DNA from: Patiria miniata | Taxonomy: Eukaryota > Echinodermata > Asteroidea > Valvatida > Asterinidae | Assembly: GCF_015706575.1 (NCBI RefSeq) | Contig: NW_024037056.1 | Location: forward strand, 5,717,176 to 5,781,175 | Direction: 5' to 3' | DNA length: 64,000 bases | In this document: one piece after another, positions 1 through 11,325 of the stretch | How positions within the stretch are numbered: the first letter of the stretch is position 1 | Layout: each line of letters begins with the position of its first letter | The notes under the pieces: model-generated | The model's input: the letters and a program-made list of their open reading frames with translations, nothing else | Told to the model about the DNA's origin: nothing | The model's database searches: none | Made by a program: the position numbers and the translations under genes

Positions 1-538
1 GTTGTCATGCTGCTAAAAACGAATTTGATAAATGGTTACGGTGGGTTTTATTCAAAGTTCAGTTTGAAGCACCTTTGTGAGTATAATTGTAATTACAATA
101 CATTTTGAACTTTACTGTTTTTAAATTTTTTTAATTTTTGAATTTTGCAGTTGAACTGCATTAATAACATTTCAATATCGGACAGTTCACAAGCATCTTT
201 CCTGAAAACCTGTCATGTGACTTATCATGTGATCACATTTCCATGTTCTATAATAGAATTTATGACTACGGTCAAAATACCAAATCACAAACCGATACAA
301 AACGTGAACATAACTTTACAAAAAAATCATGTCTGTTAAATATACTAAGCTTCTTCTTACAACACTATATTTTTTTGTGGTTATACTAAAAGAGTTCAGG
401 TAAGTTATGATATCTTTATGATCAAGAATACTATGAGTTTTGCCATCAACAACATGGCAGTACAACGGAAACAATATACCTCAATACTAACATGCCACTG
501 AAAGCGTACAGCAAAAGTACATGTGTAGATGACGCTGT
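1..538. other. AT-rich stretch, nothing recognised
   Basis: I see no coding exon, RNA gene or clear repeat end in this segment. The short open frames here lack domain features and codon structure. Confidence 0.4.
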
Positions 539-1182
539 TTAAAGGCATACACTGTAGGATCATTTGCAACAAGTCAAAAACGAAACTGCCAAAATATTAT
601 GAAATATCCTACTTGATTGTAAATAAATAATAGGATCAAACATCCTGTGAAATTGTTTCGCCTAGTATGCTGTCACTTTCAAGAAAAGAGGAATAAATCA
701 TACTTTCTCTAGCAATGGTTAAGCCAAACAAAATATATTTCTGCTTCCGGTTTTCCTACCTACCCTATTCTGACAGCCCCTACCCTATTTTTTTTATGGG
801 AAAAATGAGGAAAAAACACCCCAAAACCATCCATTACTACCTTTTACCCTTGACTACACGCAGACGCCTCCATATGATCGTACGCAAAAATCCCCCCCCC
901 CCAAAAAAAAAATAACTCCCTACCTTCCTACCCTGTTTTCGAATGTCATGTAATCGGAAGCAGAACTACGATTTGTGTTTGGCCTTAGGACCTAACCATC
1001 ACGCTGTCAAAAGAATTTACGTTGAGAAAAATCAACATGCATTTTCAAATTTTCTCAAAAAGTGTAATATCCACTGAGCTGAAATCTTCAAGGTGTTGAA
1101 CATTCTTCATTGGATTTTGAGTGGTATTATTACTGGAAACAACTGAAACGCACGAACAGAATATGATCCTATATGCCTTTAA
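539..1182. mobile_element. TTAA-flanked MITE, split by a second element
   Basis: The ends form an inverted repeat: TTAAAGGCATACACTGTAGG at the left and its near complement ending in GCCTTTAA at the right, with TTAA at both outer edges. The internal sequence (AAAACGAAACTGCCAA and ATCCTGTGAAATTGTTT) resembles the larger TTAA/AGGG family seen at 31658, 41435, 48556, 52052 and 59862, so this is probably a sister family. It is interrupted by another MITE at 719-987. It has no coding capacity. Confidence 0.6.
719..987. mobile_element. PIF/Harbinger-like MITE, copy a
   Basis: It has inverted termini (AGCCAAACAAAATA and its complement ending GTTTGGCC) followed inward by TCTGCTTCCGG and CGGAAGCAGA. 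TTA lies directly outside both ends (719-721 and 985-987), as expected for the three-base TWA target duplication of PIF/Harbinger transposons. Related copies lie at 3351-4232 and 58430-58693. It is inserted in the TTAA-flanked element at 539-1182, so it is the younger of the two. Confidence 0.6.
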
Positions 1183-1384
1183 GTCAGCCAGGAAAGAACA
1201 CATCAAACGATTGTTGGCACTGAGTGGAAATGTATTTTTTTTTAAAATACAAAATGAAAATATACAAAAAAATATTTAAAAAAATTATAGTATTGTTCTG
1301 CATTTTGGAAGCTTAGGGCAATTAATTTTTTTTAAAATTTAAATATTGAATGAAATTTGACATATGAAGAAAAATGCCCAAAAT

Positions 1385-2078
1385 TATCCGTTATTTCTTG
1401 AATGCCACACTGCCTCAATCCTGCAAAATCCTCCAGCAATCACTGGTCAATATGTTGCGGCATAGCCAGTGACATCCTGGAGCAGTGCGAAGGATTTCAA
1501 GTATAATCTAGGCCAAAATTTATGCACGGCTGAGCATAAACAACACAAGTTCCGGCCCAAGACCTTGACACAGTGTACCCTCCAAAATCAGCCACACATT
1601 TTTGCCATATAGCCTCAATCCTGCAAAATCCTCCAGCAATCACTGTCAATATGTTGAGGCATAGCCAGTGACATCCTGGAGCAGTGCGAAGGATTTCAAG
1701 TATAATCTAGGCCAAAATTTATGCACGGCTGAGCATAAACAACACAGGGTCCGGCCCAAGACCTTGACAAAGTGCATCCTCCAAAATCAGTCACATATTT
1801 TTGCCATATAGCCTCAATCCTGCAAAATTCTCCAGCAATCACTGTCAATATGTTGCGGCATAGCCAGTGACATCCTGGAGCAGTGCGAAGGATTTCAAGT
1901 ATAATCTAGGCCGAAAATTAATGCACGGCTGAGCATAAACAACACAAGGTCCAGCCTAAGACCTTGGCACAGTGCAGCCTCCAAAAGTAGTCACAGATTT
2001 TTGCCATATAGCCTCAATCCTGCAAAATCCTCCATTTTGCAAAGAGGATTTTGGAGGATTTGGGAAGGTTAGGGTTAA
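1385..2078. mobile_element. CCCTAAC-type TTAA MITE with ~200-bp internal tandem units
   Basis: The phrase GCCTCAATCCTGCAAAATCC recurs at 1412, 1612, 1811 and 2011, giving a period of 199-200 bases. The right end reads GGAAGGTTAGGG followed by TTAA (2075-2078), the same end seen in copies at 57226-57588 and 38286-38677. The left end is missing. Most other copies have only one internal unit, so this copy has expanded internally to three full units plus a partial one. Confidence 0.65.
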
Positions 2079-2896
2079 ATAAAACATGTCTCGCATGCTT
2101 CCCCACAAATACATGCAGTGTATACTTGAGGTAGTAAAACCCATTTATATTAAAATTGTGCACTTGCAGCCAATCATATTCTTCAGTTTTAACATATTTT
2201 AAGCTTAAATTACAATTGAGAAAACAGAATTTTGCATCAATACACTGCGGCATACATGCAGCTAAACAGAATTAATAGCTTTAACATAATCACTAGGTAA
2301 ATTTATGTCAATAACATTTGCAATTTCACATATAATATACATTTACAGGTAAGGCTTTTTACATTACTTGAATATTATGTTATTGAACAATTACTGGTCA
2401 AAAATTTCAGTTAATCAAAGTCTTCAGCCCGATTCTTTGAATTTCTAAAGCTAGGAAAACCCTGTTTACAGGAATTCCACTGGCTTTCATTCACTGCAAA
2501 CTTTGTTTTAGTTCATCGCGTAAAACTGATGGACAATATATTATGTCTTCATGTACATGTAAGTAACTGGGCAATTGAAGAAGAGTTTCTGTAAATTTGG
2601 CAAGTCAGAAATCCTAAAATCTCTTAATTTATCGGGAGTAGTACATATACAATGTATGCTCTTTTGACTGGCCACATTATCAGCTTCTTTTTTATTTTTA
2701 TTTTATATGTTACGAGAATAAAAGTGCACTGGTCAGGGAAAACTTAGCGAATGTTGCTTTGCAAAGCTACACACACAGCAGAAATAACTTAGACTAGGTA
2801 CAAGTTACATAAACTAAACATCAACAAACATTACCTTTTGGTTTGTACATGTAATGTGTTTGTGTTAAGCAAACCTTTCCCATTATATGTATAAGA
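2079..2896. other. No gene seen
   Basis: AT-rich sequence with no supported exon, RNA gene or repeat end. Confidence 0.4.
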
Positions 2897-3132
2897 GGGC
2901 AATTCCACGGTTACTCACGTTACATTTTCGTAACGTGAGTAACCGATTTTGTGCGTCTTGTTTATCATACATAACACATTTTTCTGGATGTCATCTTTGG
3001 TGCTTAGGTAGGTCTAGGTCTACTCATCTACCATGGGGATAACAGTTATTAAACCTTTTCAGTAAGGTAATTATAGCCCAAGAAACTCAAAAGTACATCA
3101 AAAATGTAACGTGAGTAACCGTGGAATTGCCC
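2897..3132. mobile_element. Fold-back MITE, GGGCAATTCC family, short copy
   Basis: The termini are a long inverted repeat beginning GGGCAATTCCACGGTTACTC and closing with its complement ending GAATTGCCC. Inside it matches the right half of the larger copy at 33310-33725, including the phrases TTTTGTGCG and TGGATGTCATCTTTGG. This copy appears to be an internally deleted version of the longer element. Confidence 0.65.
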
Positions 3133-3350
3133 TTGAAAATTGAAATAAATGCCAAGTTTGGAAAATCAATACAAATGGCTGGCGTTAGCGTTAGCGAGCA
3201 ATATATCTCTCTAGAACAACATCAATCAGCATATGTGGAAATTAGACTAAATACTTAAAACAGACTAATTGTAAACATATTGTTCTGAGCATCACCAAGG
3301 TTATATGCCCAATGTTTACACAGATAGGATTCACACCCATGACCTTCTGC

Positions 3351-4232
3351 TTAGGCCAAAAAAACCCCCAACTTCTGCTTCCGGTTACCGGACCGACCCT
3401 ATTTTTAGGCCGCGACCCTAAAAATGTTATCGGCAAGTCAAAAAATATTAATAAATGAATAAATAAATTTTAAAAATCCTGTCTTCACAAAACACCTCTC
3501 AAAAATCCTTTTTGCTTCAAGTATTGATTTGTTTGCCTCCGTTGACTTTACAAGTTCACTTCGCGATAACTAGTTCGCAATTCGATGTCGTGATATGAAA
3601 ACACGTGCGTAAAGCTCAATGCAGCTATGACTGGTTCCCACCGTGCCACGCCACGCACTTAAAGGGCCAAAGAGAAATGCGTTAACCAGTCTATACACGG
3701 CCGCGGTGCACTGCAGTTGCAGGTCAGATTAGAACTTGATCTCTCGTGTCTGTGTATGTATTTTCTGTGTTCATGAATTTATTTCGAGGTTGTACTACTT
3801 GTATTTAGAGTAATACTATGCAGTGTGGTTTCCCAAAATGTCCTTTCGTAAAAACGAGGTTCGTTGCCTGCCACACACAGTGCATCAAGCAAGCTGACAC
3901 CGCGCGATGAATACAGAGAACGTTTGCCAGTTTCCCATCTTGACTAGTGTTGTGCATATGGTGTGAACGACCTGAATTGTCCATTATTTTTAAGAATTAC
4001 TGACCTTAAATATTTTGACAATAATCAAAGTAAGTTTTAAACACTCTTTGTGGCCATTTTTTTTTGTATAGCTTTCGTAGTGCAATGGATATAGTTCAGG
4101 CTGAAATTTGCATATTATTGAATACCCCATTCAAACAATAATGGCAAAAAATATTTAAAAATTCCGACCTACCGACCCTATATTTGAAAGGCATGTTATT
4201 GGAAGCAGAAGTATTTTTTTTTTGTGGCCTTA
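3351..4232. mobile_element. PIF/Harbinger-like MITE, copy b (876 bp)
   Basis: The ends read AGGCCAAAAAAACCC and its complement ending TTTTTTGTGGCC, with CTTCTGCTTCCGG and GGAAGCAGAAG just inside. TTA flanks both ends (3351-3353 and 4230-4232). The core is longer than in the other copies (719-987, 58430-58693) and shows no open frame resembling a transposase. It sits just downstream of the mitochondrial carrier gene, and an AATAAA on the minus strand (3778-3783) could serve as a distant poly(A) signal for that gene. Confidence 0.6.
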
Positions 4233-4482
4233 CCAGTGCAGCTGTCGTCTGAGATTTCTTACCACTAGGCTTGCTGGGGTAAGTTCAAACTCAAAAGACA
4301 ATTGCAGCAGATATAGGAGTCTTGGGACAAGACACTATTGTTGTAGATACGTGATAACCCGCCACCGAGATAACCCGACACCACGAGAGAGCTTTATCAC
4401 CGCTGTATGGCAAGTACTCTTGAGTCCATAAACAGCATCAGTAATTGTTTTCATCCATGCACACAAGATTTTCATTTGGTTA

Positions 4483-4773
4483 TCAATCCGTAACTGAACC
4501 TCTCAGCTCGTGCAGCGTGGACGTCAGTATCCCATACGACGCGTTGATGATGCCCCACGATATCAACGCTCGGCTGAAGTTGAGATGCACCCCCCTGAAC
4601 ATGGCCCGCCATCTCCGTCCCCTCTCATTGTACACGATGTGAAGTGTCCTCCAGGCGGACACAAACTCGCCCCCGACCTGAGACTGCATCTTGGTCTTGA
4701 TGACGTTGACTGGGAACCAGATGGTGCTTAAAGATGCTCCTAAAATGGCACCGTTTACGAAGTCACTGCTAAT
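4483..4773 (-). CDS. SLC25A51: SLC25A51-like exon 3 (terminal)
   Basis: The acceptor GTTTACAG opens the exon. The frame reads ISSDFVNGAILGASLSTIWF, then PVNVIKTKMQSQVGGEF and FRGVHLNFSRALISWGIINA, ending at a TAA at 4485-4483. It encodes the third carrier repeat. The C-terminal tail is longer than in human SLC25A51. Confidence 0.9.
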   Translation of the reverse strand: MSSDFVNGAILGASLSTIWFPVNVIKTKMQSQVGGEFVSAWRTLHIVYNERGRRWRAMFRGVHLNFSRALISWGIINASYGILTSTLHELRGSVTD

Positions 4774-7466
4774 CTGTAAACGGATGAAAGAACACGATAT
4801 TACTCGGTAAAATTGTTTAACCCCGACAGCCCTGAATCCTTCAAAATCCTCTTTGCCATAGTGGAGGAATTTGGAGGATTGAGGTTACATGGCAAAAGTG
4901 AGTTACTCGCTCGCTCGTGTGTCAGACGACGTTCTGCCATCGCTTTGCCACAGCTATTGCCACATCACTGCCCTCGTGGAGGTCGTCAATGGTGCACGTA
5001 TCTCCACCACATGTCAGTAGGTGGGCCATTGTCTGGACTTCTCCACGGCTCCATCAGTGCGTTACTGATTCCGTAGGATGCACTTTGTCAAGACCTTGGG
5101 TTGTTTTAGCTCAGCCATGCATAAATTTAGACCTGGATTATGCTTTAAATCCTCCGTACTGCTCCAAGATGTCACTGGCCAAGCCTCTACATATTGACAG
5201 CCACTGCCGCCGGATTTTGCAGGATTCAGGCAGTGGTCACCCCTCCACGGACCATATTCAAGAAACAATGGAGCAATTTGCAGGACTGAGGCTATATGCT
5301 ATTTTTCCATGAGGCCAATTGGAGGATTTTGCAGGACTGAGGCTACATCCTAGCAAAAAGGGAGTTAGGGTTAACAAAATGAGCCTCATATTTAAACAGT
5401 ATAACTGCAATTCCCGTTGAAGAACCCTCAGAGGTAACTAGAAGTGTTGGGTGGACAGAGACAGAAAATGCCACAGCCATCACAATGCAACAATTGCTGA
5501 ACACAACGTGGAACCTTTGCAAAACAAGATTTCATATTCAATGCCAAACTGTATGCAGAACAATTGAGATCAAAAGAATTGTTCAAAAAAAAATGAACCC
5601 TATAAAGCACATATCAAGTTTGGTTGAGATTGATGGCTCAACTAGAGTTTCCAAAAGTGTCTAAAGTGTTTAAATACCTTCTGAACTCTGGAGGCATCTT
5701 TGGGTGTGAACGTCTGTAGTTTCTCCCTCATGGTGAAGAAGATGGCATTGCTGGGTCCGTTGCGTAGAAGGATCGGCGTCAACCCGCGGTAGTACTCGCG
5801 GAGACCGTAGTGCCGCAGACGATGGAAGACTTGGAAAGTGTTGTCGAAGTTCTTCATGTGACGGTGATCCTGGAGTAACGTCTGAACTCGCTCAAACGGG
5901 ACGAGGATCGCCTCTGTTGTACCTGCAAAACAGACACTCGCGTTTGAACAGACGTCGTTTAATTATTGGGGGCAAAATCTGCTTGATCACAGAGCCAGAA
6001 GTTTAAATTTTTCACCACTAAAAAGTGATTAACCCTAGCATGATTTACTAGGAACCATACCCATCCTGGCAAATTCCAACACCATATGGGAAACTGCACA
6101 CACGTTTCTGACTTTGATTCTGGAGGTGTGTCAACCCAATGTAAAAGACTGTCAGTTTAGGGGTACTGTACCCATCCTGACAGATTCCAACAAAACATGC
6201 CATTGGGGTTTGACGGGTTGAGTTGTTAGGGTTAATGCATTGTAATAATAAAGGATTTCTACTGGCCACAAATGCATACAATATGTTTTCCTTAACCTTC
6301 ACCCCTTGAGTAATTTACTAGAAACCTTCCTAACTCTTGCAAAATCTAACACTATATGGTAAACTCTACACCCAAACTATTGGACTCTGATTATTATGGT
6401 GGTATGCCTGACCCCATGTAAAGCATAATCAGTTCACTTGTGCAGTGCTCACTCCAACAGATTCCAACAAAAATGCACTTGGATTTTGAAGGTTCGGGTG
6501 GTTAGGGTTTATGAGCACCATTCATTACACTGAAGATGCTACAAATGAAGGAAGATTTTGTAGATCTACATGAATAAAGATGCCTGTTTGATGTGTCTGC
6601 GGAAATCTAGATGCTCGTTGTTGCTACTTCAGTGAAATTGCAAGAAGTTGTCTTTCTGAAATGACCAGATCATGTTATTATTGTCCTCCTGAACAGACGT
6701 TCTGATTTGAAAATCACAGGTGTGTGGAAAGAGGCACACGTGAAATGTTCTAGGCGTGTGGTTTTTCTAGGTGTGTGATTTTCTAGGTGAGTGATTCTGT
6801 GGTCAAGGGCCATTCAGGCGTGCAATTATTCACACTTCTCGGGAAGCTTTTGGGCCTGCGATGGCGTGGGGGTGCAATCTCACGCCTCAAATCATGCCTG
6901 AATTGGCAGAGAATTGTTTAGTGACTGAGAATTGTTTGGCTGAAGACAGAATGTACTTCTTTCCAAGCGGATCATAATTTCAGTGAAATTTTTTTACCTG
7001 AGAGAAGAGCTGCAGAGACTTTGGCAACAATCAACGGGCAGTCCGAGCAGTGCCTGATGAGGATCCGTGAGTACTGGTCATAGAGTCCAAACATGAGTGA
7101 CAATCCCGACATGCGCTGCAGCAAAGGTGGTAGCACACCGCGGTACAAATGTCTCGCTCCTTCCTTCTTCAACTGGCTTAGCGCCTTGTGAACCCTTATG
7201 CTATGGAGTTGCTGCCGGAAGATGATTTTGTTGACGGGGAACGTTACGATGATATTGATGAAGGCCGCCCCAGCTCCCCCGGTAAACTCCACCCAGTCCG
7301 GTTTGTCCGTGCACGTAACGTCCTCGGTAAGCAACTGGCTCCCCGCAGTGATAAAGGTATTGGGTGGTGCGAGCGACACCGGGAGGTGAAGGGAGCTGTT
7401 TGTAAAGGGCGCCCTCGGGTGACTGTCCTGTGTGCATTCGCTGCGGTGTGCAGTGTCGTTGCCCAT
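4483..7466 (-). CDS. SLC25A51: Mitochondrial carrier, SLC25A51/52-like (NAD+ importer)
   Basis: Three exons (7466-6998, 5922-5678, 4773-4483) join in phase into a 334-residue protein. Its three carrier repeats carry FPVNKIIFRQQL, PFERVQTLLQDHRH and FPVNVIKTKMQSQVGGEF, with the conserved GLREYYRGLTPILLRNG and HLNFSRALISWGIINASY blocks. These match remembered human SLC25A51 blocks closely (for example FRQQLYGI, EYYRGLVPILFRNG, SWGIINATY). Family members import NAD+ into mitochondria through the inner membrane. As in that subfamily, repeats 1 and 3 lack the acidic residue of the usual PX(D/E)XX(K/R) signature (PVNK and PVNVIK), while repeat 2 keeps it (PFERVQ). I chose the start at 7466 because the frame has a stop (TAA at 7484-7482) just upstream and no other early Met. 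The N-terminal ~50 residues are not conserved. SLC25A52/53 are the main alternatives. Confidence 0.9.
4817..5374. mobile_element. CCCTAAC-type TTAA MITE in carrier intron 2
   Basis: TTAA followed by CCCCGACAGCCC opens the element, and GGGAGTTAGGG followed by TTAA closes it. The middle carries the family phrases GGAGGATTTTGCAGGACTGAGG and relatives in reverse order. It lies wholly within the intron between exons 2 and 3 of the carrier gene. Confidence 0.6.
5678..5922 (-). CDS. SLC25A51: SLC25A51-like exon 2
   Basis: The acceptor TTTTGCAG precedes the exon, which completes the split Gly codon and reads TTEAILVPFERVQTLLQD and EYYRGLTPILLRNGPSNAIF. It ends in CAGAAG followed by GTATTT, between codons. 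The exon holds the second carrier repeat with the only canonical signature motif of the three. Confidence 0.9.
6029..6235. mobile_element. Short TTAA MITE (CCCTAGC type), 207 bp
   Basis: It is bounded by TTAA plus CCCTAGCATGATTTACTAGG on the left and GAGTTGTTAGGG plus TTAA on the right. The same arrangement recurs at 6292-6511 and 44326-44540. It is in the first intron of the carrier gene. Confidence 0.6.
6292..6511. mobile_element. Short TTAA MITE, second adjacent copy
   Basis: It begins TTAACCTTCACCCCTTGAG, shares TTTACTAGAAACC and ATTCCAACA with the copy at 6029-6235, and ends GGTTAGGGTTTA. The two copies sit 56 bases apart in the same orientation, in the first intron of the carrier gene. 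Confidence 0.5.
6998..7466 (-). CDS. SLC25A51: SLC25A51-like exon 1
   Basis: It encodes a variable N-terminus and then the first carrier repeat (FTGGAGAAFINIIVTFPVNK, GVLPPLLQRMSGLSLMFGLY). The exon ends in TCAG followed by GTAAAA, splitting a Gly codon after its first base. An in-frame stop lies just upstream of the ATG at 7466-7464. Confidence 0.88.
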
Positions 7467-8056
7467 GTTGGTATGGGTCGGTTACGGTTCGTGGGTGTTG
7501 CGTTGGGATCCAGCCTTGGTGACATCAGGGGAAACACAGGAGGGGTAAAAGGGGGGCGTTTGGGGACTCGACGGTTTTCTAGCTTGACAAAACTCTGGCA
7601 AGGTATTCACTATGGCCCCTGCTTCTGACAGTACAGCTGTTTAATCTCTGAAATAAATATAACACACAATAAATTAACTGCCTAAAGGGTGTGTGAAAAA
7701 TCATATTGAAAAAAAAAAATTCACGATTTTCTTGCGCGGTTTGTGCCTTGCGATCCAGCGTGCCGTGCGTGCTCACGGTACATTCCGCGGTGATCGCCAT
7801 TTTTATTTTCGGGTCGTGTGTTGTCGCCGCGCTGTCATCGTCATCTTAGGCCTAGGCCATGTAGGCCTACCCCCGAATTCCCCTCAAAAAATCAAAACCC
7901 TGCCCTCTATCTATGTCATGCCTGTTCATTGAGAATGTCGCCAACTAGCATGACTAGTTTGGTAGGTCCAATAATTTTAAACTGGAGTTTGTTCCCTTAT
8001 ACTAGGAACCGGGCCCCTACTCCTAGAACTATGAGGCTCCACGTAGTAAAGCCTCA
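7467..8056. other. Region 5' of the carrier gene
   Basis: This should contain the 5' UTR and promoter of the minus-strand carrier gene. I see no convincing TATA box. CpG content is locally raised near 7730-7850. No other gene is recognised. Confidence 0.35.
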
Positions 8057-8727
8057 TAGATCAAGAAGCCCGCAAAATTGCCTGCAGCACAAAACACTAA
8101 TAAAGTACAAAAACGTCCATCAAAATGGAGACATTTCACACAGAAGCGCTGCACAGTTTGCCCCTATACTCCGTACTTTATCTCTCGACATACTCACGTA
8201 TCATGCGCAGAACTAACATAGGAGGATTCTGTCGGTTTTTAGGCCAAAATGATGAAAAATATGCCCTTTCCGCACTGAGCCAACCTGACACTTGAAACGT
8301 GCACGCATATGATCGAGCGATGATTTTCGGTTCGCTCGGAGCGCGCCGCGGGGGGGGGGGGGGGGGGGGGGGGGGTTACGGTACATGCACTTGTACGCAT
8401 GTACATACTATCATTTCGCCTGTACCGTACCCCCGCGGCGCGCTCCGAGCGAACCGAAAATCATCGCTCGATCATATGCGTGCACGTTTCAAGTGTCAGG
8501 TTGGCTCAGTGCGGAAAGGGCATATTTTTCATCATTTTGGCCTAAAAACTGACAGAATCCACCTATGTTAGTTCTGCGCATGATACGTGAGTATGTCAAG
8601 AGATAAAGTACGGAGTATAGGGGCAAACTGTGCAGCGCTTCTGTGTGAAATGTCTCCATTTTGATGGACGTTTTTGTACTTTATTAGTGTTTTGTGCTGC
8701 AGGCAATTTTGCGGGCTTCTTGATCTA
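8057..8727. mobile_element. Large fold-back element with G-tract loop
   Basis: Two arms of about 300 bases are near-perfect reverse complements. The left arm starts TAGATCAAGAAGCCCGC and the right ends GCGGGCTTCTTGATCTA. Long shared blocks include GTTAGTTCTGCGCATGATACG and its complement. The loop (about 8357-8430) starts with an uninterrupted G tract of about two dozen bases and then GTACATGCACTTGTACGC. No coding capacity is seen. Arm identity looks high, so insertion is probably fairly recent. Confidence 0.75.
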
Positions 8728-9187
8728 TAGCCCTACACTATACGATCGCCCTTCATCAGTCAATAATGCCAGGCAGTTGTCTTTTTGTTTTTGTCTTTTT
8801 GAGTAATAAAAAACACTCTTGACTCTCCTTTGATCGAAACAAAACAGGGGCCCCGCCCCGTCCGCCCTAACACTACCAGTACCACTACACAATCGCCAAC
8901 GTCACTGACATATTTGTATAGGGCCTTATCCTCGACCCTCCATTATCTGCGCAGCTAACGCTTGCAACGCGCGTGCGTTATCACACACAATCATGACAAT
9001 TGTGAGTGCGTAGAAAAAGGACTGCGTAGCTTTAGGGAGGGGGTCTGACGATACTAGGCTAGGCTAGTTACTGTTTTGCCTAGGCTCTAGATCACAACAT
9101 AGCTTCTAAAGCCAAGCAAAACCCTTTAAAATACTCACCACACGAGTAAAAAGCTTCAAATTAAAGCATTTTCTTGGCCGATCTGAA

Positions 9188-9770
9188 CGGTCCTACTAAA
9201 GCGCGTCAACAAACGTCAACAAGCGTCAACAAGCGTCAACAAGTTTTAGTAGTCGTTAAGTGCGCGTCAACAAATTTTTTATAGGCTTTTGAACAATAAA
9301 AACAGCTTTATATGGTAGAAAAGGCAATAATGAACATCTTCTGCATATCAATTAAAGTTAAAATTATTTTAAAACTTGGTTTTTTGGACGCGAAATGTAC
9401 GACGAATTTGTCGATAAAAGTTGGCCGCCATCTTGTTTATGTGTAGCTAGCCGTACTACGCATGCGTGAAGTGTAAAGAGCCATACTACGCATGCGCGAA
9501 GTCTACAGCGCCATCCAAACAAGATGGCGGCCTACTTTTATCGACAAATTCGTCGTACATTTCGCGTTCAAAAAACCAAGTTTTGAAATAATTTTAACTT
9601 TAATTGATATGCAGAAGATGTTCATTATTGCTTTTCCTACCATATAAAGCTGTTTTTATTGTTCAAAGGCCTATACAAAATTTGTTGACGCGCACTTAAC
9701 GACTACTAAAACTTGTTGACGCTTGTTGACGCTTGTTGACGCTTGTTGACGCGCTTTAGTAGGACCCGAT
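9188..9770. mobile_element. Fold-back element with short tandem repeats at its ends
   Basis: Outer termini are GGTCCTACTAAAGCGCGTC and the complement ending AGTAGGACC. Each terminus is followed by a run of ten-base repeats (CGTCAACAAG on the left, CTTGTTGACG on the right). Arms of about 250 bases enclose a short CpG-rich centre with two ACTACGCATGCG blocks. CGATCTGAA lies outside both ends, consistent with an 8-9 bp target duplication (MuDR-like or hAT-like). Confidence 0.75.
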
Positions 9771-11044
9771 CTGAAAACTTTGTGCAAATGCAGCAGTTCT
9801 TTATTGATGGACATGCACCTGTCGAAAACGTCAACCTCGCTCCTGCGTAATTATTGCATGCACATTGAACTTGAGTGTATTTGGAGCGCAACGTAAAGCT
9901 CATGGGACCAATGTTGAAATCTGAGCCCCTGACGTTTTCTGTTTTCGCGATCGCTGTGTGCCACCTAAACTTTCTACAAGTCGATGATTTTGTCGTTTTT
10001 GGTCCTGATTCATTTCATGCGTCGGTCACGGAGTAGAAGTGCGCCCTCTCGCAAAACAACCCACCCCGAAAAGAATACATCTGAATAAAAATGTATGGAG
10101 AATATATATTTTCAGGCGTATAAGGACAGTTAAAATAATTAAAAAACTCTATTGAACTGGAAAATGTCGGTGTTGATCTTAGTTTCAATGTTGGTTGACC
10201 ACCTCCAAAATGTCCAAGCAGAATACACCCTCTTTTTTTTGGGGGGGGGGGGGGGGGGTGGCCGTGAATTATTTTTTTCCCAAACATCATCTATGGATGG
10301 TTGTTGAGCGCCCTCTACGATACTTTTATGGGAAAAATTCGCAGGCAGGCCAATTGCGCACAAATAATTTGCAAACAGTATTACATAACTCATTGGCTAA
10401 ACACAATTACAAGCTCCAACAAAAATGTTCACTGTGGTAGACTATGATTTTGTCTACTGTTTTAATTATCCAAATGCAATACACTTTTTACATACATATT
10501 TCATAGATTAATTTCTATAATGCTCTTAAGTAGACGTGTTGGGAACATTTATAATGTCGTTCAATAGTATTGAATCGTACAATTTTTGTGCACAAGAAGG
10601 GTTATAACTACTTTTGTCGCTAAACAAAACACAGAATTAATAACAAAACAGAGAATTAATACAATTCAAATAAAATAAAAATTTTGAATTTTGTCAAGTT
10701 TTTAATAATCTGCCTTTTTCAAACTGGGTTGTTTCAATAGAATTCTTACAGATTTTTTTTAAAAATTAGAAATTGGTGTTGTGTTTACAAAATGGCATCT
10801 CATGGCAACAAAGGGACACATCATTGTAAATGTGGTGATGTTATTTAACAAAACGAATCCACACTAAAAGTTGGCTTCTTCAGAAAAGCATGATACGACA
10901 GCCTCAGATCGAGTTGCCCTTTGTTTCGACAGGATTAAAATCCAAAAGGACAAATGCCAAGTTTGTCTCTCTTCACGTAGGCAAGCTTTTCTTAAATCTT
11001 ACAAACTGAGTTAGTGGTACAGATGCGGGAAGTATTTGCGTGAG
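9771..11044. other. No gene seen; G tract near 10240
   Basis: AT-rich sequence with a G homopolymer at about 10241-10258. Several short open frames cross it, but none has a recognisable domain or splice context. Confidence 0.4.
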
Positions 11045-11325
11045 TTGTGCCTTTGATGATACAAGCATGGCATTTGGCACACAGTCAGAGTGTGACATGA
11101 GAAAGATATTTTGGCTTTGAGGCTATCACACATTTGTCCTTTGAACAAAATATAAGTAGAATAACAAGCAATTTTCAAAATTTTCAAAATGGCTGCCATT
11201 GCTTGATTTTCTACCTACGAATTTTCAAAGGACAATTCTGCGATGGCCCTATAGCCAAATATCTTTCTCATGACATACTCTGACAGCGTGCCAAATGCCA
11301 TTCTTGTAAAGGCACAATCCCATCA
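11045..11325. mobile_element. Fold-back MITE
   Basis: GTGCCTTTGATGATACAAGC and GGCATTTGGCAC on the left pair with GTGCCAAATGCC and TTGTAAAGGCAC on the right. AAAGATATTTTGGCT pairs with AGCCAAATATCTTT nearer the centre. Arms are about 120 bases with some divergence. Confidence 0.6.

Noticed and set aside
7188-7628. Plus-strand 146-residue frame opposite carrier exon 1
   Set aside because: It is antisense to a well-supported exon and has no family resemblance.
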